Positions 56,401 through 64,000 of a stretch of DNA of 64,000 bases are shown here, in pieces. Each line of letters starts with the position of its first letter. Position 1 is the stretch's first letter. A model generated the notes under the pieces. That model saw only the letters and a list, made by a program, of their open reading frames with translations, did not search any database and was not told the DNA's origin. A program made the translations under genes and the position numbers. The DNA is from Branchiostoma floridae. Taxonomy: Eukaryota > Chordata > Leptocardii > Amphioxiformes > Branchiostomatidae. The stretch lies in the NCBI RefSeq assembly GCF_000003815.2, contig NC_049995.1:4527237-4591236 (forward strand), in the 5' to 3' direction.

Positions 56401-59400
56401 CCGCTTTTGTGGGCGTGGTCTTTTTACCAGTTTTTACCAGCCAATCAAAGAATAAGTTTTTCCTAGTGAAAACATTAGGGCGATTTTCTGATTGGCTGAC
56501 CACGGCCATAAAGGTGGGTGAAACCTCCACCAGGTTTATTCCTGCCTACGTCACATTTCCAAACCGGAGCCCGACCGGGCGGCTTTCGGGAGCAAAGAAA
56601 ATATGATATAATAGAAACCAGAATAAAAAAAACGTAAAAACGAGAGACGTGGGCATGATAAATTGTGTTCCTGCGTGATTTATGGGTGTACATTTTAATT
56701 TTCGTTTTCTAGAACAGCAGAGTATATTGCATCATGTATAAAAGCTCATTGATTGTATAGACCGCACGGGGCTCATGAAAATGTCAGGCCATCAATCAAG
56801 TATTAAGTACTTTGCATATAGACAGTTTATCGTTTATGTACTTAAGCCCCCGGATCTGCTTTTATTATATGATATGATCTATTTGGCCCTAGCGTTTTAG
56901 GAGATTACATCGGTCATTGACACAGAGTACGAAAAGAAGATTTGTATTTCTTACACGTCTCGATATAAGGTAGCAGAACACAGTATTGACTCCCCGGGGT
57001 CCATGATGCGGGTACATAAAGTAGTACGGATAAACTTGTTAAAGGAGAGGTAGAAAACCTTATTTGAGGGGCAGCCAGATATAACCTGTGCTACGTGGTC
57101 AGAGAAGATGTCGACTTTGAGACTGTATGATCTGGAAAGCTATTTCGTGTATAAATGCGCCCTATTACGCAACTGCGTTTCTAGTGTGAACCAGCTGCAG
57201 TTATTTGACCTCCGCAGAGGGGCATTTCAAAGTGGGTGTCAGAAGGCGATACGCCGACAATATTTTCTATTTATTTTATATTGTGACTTGTACCCTAATA
57301 TCAAACATATTTTGGTATTCCAAAAGTGCACCCTATTATATATCATACTTTTTCCGCATCTAAGCCAGTCACCTTGTGGTCCTAAACTATAGAAATCCCC
57401 ATAGGCCGAAAACTATGTTCTGCTGGCATAAGTTATGGGCGAGAACAACGAATTGCAAAACGGCAGGCGCCACAGTTGAGTTGGGCAGTAGAAGGCACAA
57501 AATGGGAATACGATTATAGTGCCACCTAAAATATTTTAAAATGCTCTTTTTCCTTAGGAATTTTGGCCCAATCTGGAGACATTTAGGTTAGAAGGAACAG
57601 TACTTGGCGTAAAGACAGATTTTAGTTGGATTATACTTGTGGTATCGGGCGAAAACTGGTTAAAGGTGAGATTTCTTAATCATAGATTGAGCATTTCTTT
57701 GGAGCTTGAGTCGGTTCAAACCCTGTTTCCTACGGTTACAAAGATGACCTTTAAATATTAGAGAAGAATTTCGATGATTGAAATCGAGGTTAGTACTTAA
57801 GTCGTCTTTTAGTGTATTTTAACATGCATGCTTTCCTATGGACAGGTCTAACTGCGGTATCTGCCCTAAAGACAGGCATGCATCTTGATGGATATGTCTT
57901 TACGTTTCGCTATACAGCCTGTACTGCACCCGGGGATTGTAACACAAAACGGCGTTATGCAACGAAGGTAATAGTATACTCAATACAAAGTGTACTGTAA
58001 CAACTAGTGGATAAGATTTGTGACCGGTCAGACGTTCCAAACAGGGCCCGCTTTCTTTTGTCAGCGACTGGACGGAATCTGCATTCCAACGTGTACGAAT
58101 TGATAAATAAAAGAGGCGTTATGTAACAAAATATTCAGGGAGCGGTATTACGCGTGTGTACATTCCAGTTCCTTATTTATATTTATTATTAAAACCTTTT
58201 TTTCTGTTCGATAACCAGTCTTCAGGGTAAAGGTCAAGGTCAAAAACAACCGCAAACTTGACTTAAACCAAATAATGCCAATACGCAAATGATATGGACT
58301 TGTATATACGCACTGGTGTGACCCCTCACTTAGCTGAGAACCACAAGGGAGTTAAGCGACAAAATCACACAGCTTGCTCCCTACCTTACCGGCTCAAATG
58401 ATGTCGGTGGTGTATAGTGAGTAGTAGTGAATTGTGCACCAAAAGGTGATCAATTTGAAGCCCTCTCAGAGAGATCAGAACGGATGTGTGGTGACAGGAA
58501 TTCTAGGTAATATGTCAAAGGTAAAGGCTCGAAAAAAAAAACGGCTGGACGTTGTTATGTAAATCGAAACAATGGCCACACAATGGTTGTAAGTTTAGCC
58601 AAGGAGCTTTTATCAAGCTTCTGGGTTTAACGCAACGAAGCCCACGTGCTTAGCTATAAACGCGAATAACTCGCCAACAACAAGAGCTATTAAAAACGGA
58701 TTGCACTGTTCAACTCCCCACAAAGAGACCTTTCCAATGATACCATAGTTTGCCTATTTCGGACACTTTTCAAAAATCCACATTTTTGGTTACTGTTATC
58801 GGTGCTTAGCTATAAACGCGAATGACTCGCCAACAACAAGAGCTATTAAAAAACGGATTGCAGTGTTCAACTCCCCACAAAGAGACATTTCCAATGATAC
58901 CATAGTTTGCCTCTTTCGGACACTTTACAAAAATCCACATTTTTGGTTACTGTTATCGGTGCTTAGCTATAAACGTGAATAACTCGCCAACAACAAGAGC
59001 TATTAAAAACGGATTGCAGTGTTCAACTCCCCACAAAGAGACTTTTCCAATGATACCATAGCTTGCCTATTTCGGACACTTTTGAAAAATCCACATTTTT
59101 GGTTACTGTTATCGGTGCTTAGCTATAAACGCGAGAAACTCGCCAACAACAAGAGCTATTAAAAAACGGATTGCAGTGTTCAACTCCCCACAAAGAGACC
59201 TTTCCAATGATACCATAGCTTGCCTATTTCGGACACTTTTGAAAAATCCACATTTTTGGTCGCGGTTAGGGGGACTTAGATATAAACGCGAATAACTCGC
59301 CAACAACAAGAGCTATTAAAAAACGGATTGTAGTGTTCAACTCCCCACAAAGAGACCTTTCCAATGATACCATAGTTTGCCTATTTCGGACACTTTTCAA

Positions 59401-60102
59401 AAATCCACATTTTTGGTTACTGTTATCCTTGGTTTTACAAAATAAAAATATCCATTCAATGGTCAAGACAATACGAGCGATCGCGATGATGTCACAGTGA
59501 CGCAGTGGTAGGCAAAAAACAGTTTTTTGGCAAAAGATTGATTTACATATTAACCGGTAATTTGATCTGCTAATTCAAATGTCAATTTTCAATCCAATCT
59601 GCTGACGTCCTGGCAGGCACCAACCGCTGAATACCCCGGATATAAACAACAACAGCGATCGCTTGTATGGCTGTTTTTGATTTCGGGGCCTTTACATTTG
59701 AAACATTCTCGCCGCACATGCATCCTTACCTCTGAGGTAGAGCTAATTGTGTGACCACTAACTTAGCTACGACTCTCAAGAAAGTTTAGACACAAAATCA
59801 CACCCCTTGCTTTATACCTTTTGGACCAAATGATGGCGGCGGTGGTGAGTTGTGAGTACCTATAGTACACCAAAAGATAGTCTTATATATACGCACTCAT
59901 GTGAAAATACCTTTACCTACAAGTCGAAATTACCCCCCTCCCCTCCCCCCTTGCTTCCCAACTTACCGGCCCAAATGATGGCGGTGGTGAGTAAGACTCC
60001 GACAGACGTCCTGAACCAGGGCGTCTTGAATGGTCTGACGATGGCCCAGAACCGGTCCAGACTTAGAACAGCCAGGGTCATGCAGGTCGCCTGGGCTGTG
60101 AC
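50417..60102 (-). CDS. Class A peptide GPCR, kisspeptin/galanin-receptor-like (5' partial)
   Basis: Three exons: 59967-60102, 55839-56098 and 50417-50839, with matching phases and GT-AG sites. The first covers TM3 to TM4: VTAQATCMTLAVLSLDRFWA has DRF in place of DRY. The second covers TM4, extracellular loop 2 (KLICLEDF cysteine), TM5 and loop 3 (MARKKK). The third covers VTRMVATVVILFAVSWAPNH (TM6, SWAP for CWxP), TM7 (LKITALCLSYANS, NPFVY) and a Ser/Lys-rich tail of about 55 residues without cysteines. The VxAQATC and LK-x-C-SYxNS patterns resemble kisspeptin and galanin/allatostatin receptors; ligand unknown. TM1-3 exons were not found up to 64000. A Kozak-like ATG with MAELSTTK and a donor at 63351-63375 is a weak candidate first exon. 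Confidence 0.85.
51140..51475 (+). mobile_element. LINE 3' fragment (third family)
   Basis: The plus-strand frame reads ISNLELWDRAGQEPVV, KRKWSWIGHTLRKP, GKRKRGRPRNSWRRD and GLCSDRNKGPK then stop: the C-terminal end of a common metazoan RT ORF. It is followed by a (TAAG)n tail. Lies in the GPCR intron. Confidence 0.85.
51577..51922. mobile_element. Relative of the Harbinger-like MITE
   Basis: AGTGGTACACTGG, GGTGGCACTTTTACAAC and GAGCGCGCTGATGTCATCCAT match blocks of 29556-30086 on the opposite strand. TAA precedes GGCATGG and follows CTATGGCC. Degenerate copy. Confidence 0.5.
52057..52309. mobile_element. TIR MITE, 253 bp
   Basis: AAGGTGGTATCTCACTGCAC and GTGCAGTGAGATACCACCTT are perfect inverted ends; GCTTGCGTCA is repeated inside. 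Same family as 35158-36145. Confidence 0.85.
52770..53845. repeat. ~400-424-bp tandem repeat, about 2.6 copies
   Basis: AAGGCCAACTAATACTGCAA, GTATTCATGTGTAT and CTTGTCCTTGAAGAA recur. Copies start near 52772, 53168 and 53592. In the GPCR intron. Confidence 0.85.
53940..54500. mobile_element. Large foldback element, ~560 bp
   Basis: GGAAAAGTTAAACT at the left end pairs with AGTTTAACTTTCC at the right. An inner pair is TGTGACGTCAGCAATGGGTC with GATCCATTGCTGACGTCACA. Tandem-like CAACTTTT runs lie within the arms. Confidence 0.65.
56178..56387. mobile_element. TIR element, ~210 bp
   Basis: Left AGGTCATATTTCCAAAACCG and right CGGTTTGAAAATGTGACCT are inverted. A half copy with TCACATTTCCAAACCGG is at about 56550-56700. 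Confidence 0.7.
58648..59430. repeat. 157-bp satellite, five tandem copies
   Basis: Units beginning GCTTAGCTATAAACGCGAAT start at 58648, 58803, 58961, 59117 and about 59273 (155-158 bp). They share CGCCAACAACAAGAGCTATT and ATTTCGGACACTTTT. Only scattered substitutions separate them. In the GPCR intron. Confidence 0.95.
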
Positions 60103-61390
60103 CTGTCGTTAAGAAAATGATAACCCATTTTACATGGATCAGACTCATATGGGGGTCTGCATGCTATTTTCGGTAAGGCGTAGGCAGGCCTTTTAAATTT
60201 CCCGTAATTCGTAGGGAAGCTAATATATTGTATGTAATTCGTAGTGGGATGAAGCGTTGGTAGCCTTCGTGAATTGAACGTTAAGCGTATCAGTCATCCC
60301 GAATTTAGCGTACATCGTTGTCAGCACCTCCATGCAGACCCTCTCATATGCGGCGACAGGAATTCTGGGTAATATGTCAAAGGTAAAGGCCTACACACAC
60401 AAGTAAAACGCCTGGACGTTGTTATGCAAATCGAAATAATGGTCGAGACAAGGACTGTTTTAATTTTTCGATGCCTTTACTTTTGAGACAAAGGTCTAGA
60501 AGCAGACAGCAAGGGGAAAGCAAGGGGAATGCTTGAGTCTTCTGGGCTACTACAGTGGTTCGGGTGGCAGGGGAGTAGCGACACCCGACATAAGTCAAGT
60601 AAGTCAAGTATTACCTAGAATTCATGTCACCGCACATGAGTTCTAATCTCTGTGAAAGAGCTTATTAAGTATAATGATTATTGGTTCATACATATTTGCT
60701 ACATTGCTCGGATTACGTTCATGATTAAAGCACACTTCTAGCAAGTTGATTGATCGCCAACTGCTCTAAGTCAGACGAATCGGGAATATATTAGATTTAC
60801 AGAGATATTCACATCAATGAATAAAACAGCATCCTATGAGATATTTTCAAGTAAAACTTGATCTTTACAACTATGTTAAAACAGAGATTTACTTCTGGAC
60901 GTTCCGAGTAATCACTTTTCTTCAGCGTCATTAGAATGAACTGGCAGAAACAATTCACTACAATTACAGTTAACTTGAAAAAAAAAAAGGTTTGTATGCA
61001 GATGTCCCTCGTATGTAAATGACTCATAGAATCTAAACATGATTTACATACAAATGACATATATAAAGTGAATCAGTGAGAATCTAACATTATTTACATA
61101 TGAGTTTAGAACCTAAACGTCCGGTGAATATAACTTAGTTCTGTTGAAATTTGTTGTTTCAAGACATTTTTAAATAACTGGAGGAGTCTAAAGAATAGTT
61201 CTCTCTCGCATGCTGTTTGATAGCAACGCGAAAGACCGACCTTGTTGCGTAATGTAATTGCACGGTCATTACGTGGGAGAGCAATGGAATCCCGAAAGAG
61301 AGTGACCATTTGCATTGCATAGCATAGGGGTGAATGGCCGGTTACATTCAGCGTAGTTCTAGATATCGTTCCATGTTGCTGCGTGTACGT

Positions 61391-61546
61391 ACGTGTGTGT
61401 GTATGTGTGTGTGTGAGAGTGCATGTGTGCATGTGTGTGTGTTGTGTGTGTGTGTGTGTGAGTGTGCATGCATGCATGTGTATGTGTTGTGTGTTGTGTG
61501 TGTGTATTGTGTGTGTGGTGTGATGTGTGTTTGTGTGTGTGTCTTT
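61391..61546. repeat. (GT)n microsatellite
   Basis: About 155 bp of GTGTGT interrupted by GCATGCATG and TGTATG. Confidence 0.95.
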
Positions 61547-62524
61547 ATCTAACGTTATTAGATGTAGATGTATATATACTCTCCATTGTTTTACTTTATC
61601 AATATACTTTTGCTTGTACCATAAATATCTGTATGATTTGAATAGATGATGTTGAAAAAGAGGGCCTGATGTGTTTCGGAAACACAGCATTTTTGCTTGG
61701 CCTTAAGCATGTGTTTGCGCGTGTGTGTGTTGGGAGAGGGCGGGGTGTTTCTGTAATATGTATGTAGTGTGTGTGGGGTGTTTGGATGTATACGTATTCT
61801 AACCTCAAATTATAAAATTTTGCACATACCTCCTTGTTCAGTGTATGTTTGCAGCACTAGTCTGCTTTAAGTGCACGTCGCTTAATTGCGTTGCACGCTC
61901 CTATACAGCAATTCTAGCGCTACCCTGACCGTACTTGACCTCCCTGTTACGTGCGACAACCATACGGCACCACACCGTCTTCGAGCCTCAGTCAAATTAC
62001 ATGCTCTACGCTAGTCACGAACTTCTAACGACCACCCTGACTACAAAACATAATGTTCGCATTCATCACACAAGTACTATTATTTTCCTTCGCTCTCTTT
62101 ACGTAATTTTCCATCCTTCCTGCAGCTAGAATAATGATGACTTGGCTGTGGTACATCGTTATAGTAGTAACATTTGTCTGAAAGCTTTTATCTCCCTGGA
62201 TCTGGGCCAACATTAAGATAAAAGTATATACTTTAAAGAAAATATAATTGCCCTGTGAGGGCAAGTATGTCGTCACAGATAACTTTTTAAAAGTTATCAC
62301 GGGTACTATTACGTCAGTAGGCGCCGGTAGCAAGTTTACCCTTTTTCTTCAGTGCATGGTCATTGACCACTTCCGGGCAACGAACTTCACTGTAGCAACA
62401 TCTCTTCTCCCTAAGTCAGAAACATTGGGCTTCTGCAAGCTTGACTCGCTGACTTCATAGGGTTACGAAGGCTGCTCGGGAAATTCCCTACCCCATTTAT
62501 TCAGATTTGTTTGCTTCCAAAGAA

Positions 62525-62700
62525 GGTTGTCCTTGTGCCCTCTTGTGCCCTTGGGAAAGGCACTTTACACGACTTTCCTAACTTAACTCAGGTGAAAATG
62601 AGTACCTAGTTTCGGCTAAGGCCGTCCCTCGGATAGGACGTTAAATGGAGGTCCATATACTCACACCCCATGCACGTTAAAAAAAACCCACACGTACGAT
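62525..62700 (+). mobile_element. Headless SINE copy
   Basis: CCTTGGGAAAGGCACTTTAC, CGACTTTCCT and ACTCAGGTGAAAATGAGTAC match the body of the SINE at 26727-27234. The tRNA head is missing. Confidence 0.7.
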
Positions 62701-62755
62701 GGTGCGGTGTGGATGGAGCAAACCATTATTTTCGGGTACAATGCTACACTTAATT

Positions 62756-63057
62756 CCAAAACAGAAGTACACACGGATCAAATTTTTAAAGACCACTTTC
62801 GCCTTCTTCACAATCAATACTGATGACAAATCACTTCAGGACGTAAACTCGCGAGAGTTAGAGACACGTGATCTTATTATCATGTGATCTTCCGGATATG
62901 TGTCGTCAGCAATTGGTCAAAAGTGTCATGCAGTTTGAACGAGTCTGCAACTCTCGCGAGTTTAGGTTCTGAAGTAGTTCACCGTGTCATCAGTACTGAT
63001 CCTGAAAAAGGCAACAGTGGTCGTTGAAAATTTGATCCGTGTGTACTTTTGTGTTGG
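62756..63057. mobile_element. Foldback element, ~300 bp
   Basis: Arms AAGTACACACGGATCAAATT and ATTTGATCCGTGTGTACTT; an inner pair AAACTCGCGAGAGTT / AACTCTCGCGAGTTT. The arms cover most of the element. Confidence 0.8.
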
Positions 63058-64000
63058 AAGAAAGTTTAGCATTGTACTATGATTACTACCAACACCGATG
63101 AGCTTCCATGAGAATGCTATTTTTCCTGTGCGTCTCTCAGAGTGTCTGTGCGTCTCACAGAGTGTCTGTACGTCTCTCAGAATGTCTGTTTACTGCATAA
63201 CTCGAGAGGCTGTGGATGAATCTTCAGTGATATTTCGTAGGTGAGCAGGGATGGGGGACTTTAATGGTCAATTTAGACAATGTCCCCTAACGGATTTCTA
63301 ATGTACTGCAGTGGAGCTGCGGGATTTGATATCTTGCTTTCTGGACTGACCTTTAGTGGTAGACAGCTCTGCCATGGTTAATTTCGAGGTGGAAACAAAC
63401 GTAGTATAAACCAATACAAGATAGTGGACTACGTGTTCGCAGTGTTATGGTTTTGCGCGCAAGCATATTTCCGAAAGGTTTGAAGTAGCGGTAGTTATAT
63501 TACCCTGCATGTCTTTGCCTCTTCAACGAAGCATCAAGAAGTTAGATGAATGCTAACTTTACTTAGTCATTCTAAATTGCTTTTAGGAAGGTTCAACTTC
63601 ATTTGCAGTCGAGTACCACCACTAAGCTGAAGTACTCATGCGTGGTTAAAGTAGCGTTTGATTTTAAGACCTTGAAAATAAAATGAACATGTCCGCATTT
63701 AGTGTCTTGAGGATTTGGGAAGATAAAAGGATACTAATTATAGCAGAGATCACTCGAAAAGTGTAAATCTATAAGTGCCCATAAATATTCTTATGTATTA
63801 GATGAATATATATATGTATTACGTATGTCGTGTTGCTTGTGTTGTGCCTGGAATGGTTAATGCCCTATCTGTTTACAACAACTTTCTTTTACGTCCGAAG
63901 TGTCCGTTTAAATTACCGTACACTTGTAAACCGTACACTTGAAGACTGCCAGAAGTGGAAAGCACTTGTGAACAGTATTACTGCCCCTACGGCCACCTGA

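Larger units (their letters stand above)
60103..64000. other. Upstream flank or first intron(s) of the GPCR
   Basis: No exon encoding TM1-3 was recognisable on the minus strand, so the gene probably extends beyond the window or its 5' exons are too diverged to see. Contains a (GT)n tract, a headless SINE and a foldback element, listed separately. Confidence 0.4.

Noticed and set aside
61106-61690. 194-codon minus-strand ORF rich in His/Thr
   Set aside because: The middle is a translation of the (GT)n microsatellite; no family resemblance.
63351-63375. Candidate first coding exon of the GPCR (MAELSTTK)
   Set aside because: Good Kozak context and a donor, but too short, with no visible partner exon for TM1-3; kept only as a note in the GPCR entry.

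Overview
The window is eukaryotic genomic DNA: intron-rich genes with GT-AG junctions, dense terminal-inverted-repeat elements, LINE and tRNA-derived SINE copies, microsatellites and two runs of N (44682-45023, 47817-48568) marking a draft assembly. Gene content and repeat style fit an invertebrate deuterostome, most likely a lancelet (Branchiostoma). That assignment is inference from the sequence alone. Exons were found by eye, by requiring an open frame, splice sites, matching phase across every junction and resemblance to remembered vertebrate homologues.

Layout, left to right. (1) 3-3431, plus: the 3' part of a single-exon protein with about 19 near-identical 44-residue TPR units, open at the window edge. 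(2) 6323-28222, minus: a complete TRAPPC9 (Trs120, TRAPPII subunit) coding sequence in 21 core exons, totalling 1147 residues against about 1148 in human, with a non-coding first exon near 29315-29500. (3) 31706-34720, minus: a complete five-exon BTB-BACK-kelch protein of 594 residues. (4) 37157-44216, minus: a complete eleven-exon SLC43A3-like transporter of 525 residues. (5) 50417-60102, minus: the last three exons of a class A peptide GPCR (kisspeptin/galanin-receptor-like); exons for TM1-3 were not found. The other ORFs are antisense shadows, transposon pieces or simple repeats. The four minus-strand genes are consecutive but show no sign of shared function.

The most interesting signal is in TRAPPC9. 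Exon pieces with splice sites have been tandemly duplicated several times, and most copies remain spliceable in frame: two 69-nt versions of one exon (20533-20601, 21490-21558), three 33-36-nt micro-exons copying the 3' end of exon 3 (24836-25326), and a 33-nt copy of the start of exon 2 (26557-26589). Decayed junction copies also lie beside other exons and at the 5' end of the SLC43 gene. This suggests a large alternative-splicing repertoire in a vesicle-tethering subunit that is single-form at these positions in the human protein as I remember it; transcript data are needed.

Transposons shape the rest. A LINE sits inside a SINE in a TRAPPC9 intron. Two copies of one hAT-type MITE, each with a perfect 8-bp target duplication, lie just after the stop codons of the kelch and SLC43 genes, and in SLC43 the target duplication contains the stop codon. 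Pogo-like and Harbinger-like MITEs, long foldback elements and a 157-bp satellite fill introns and intergenic DNA.
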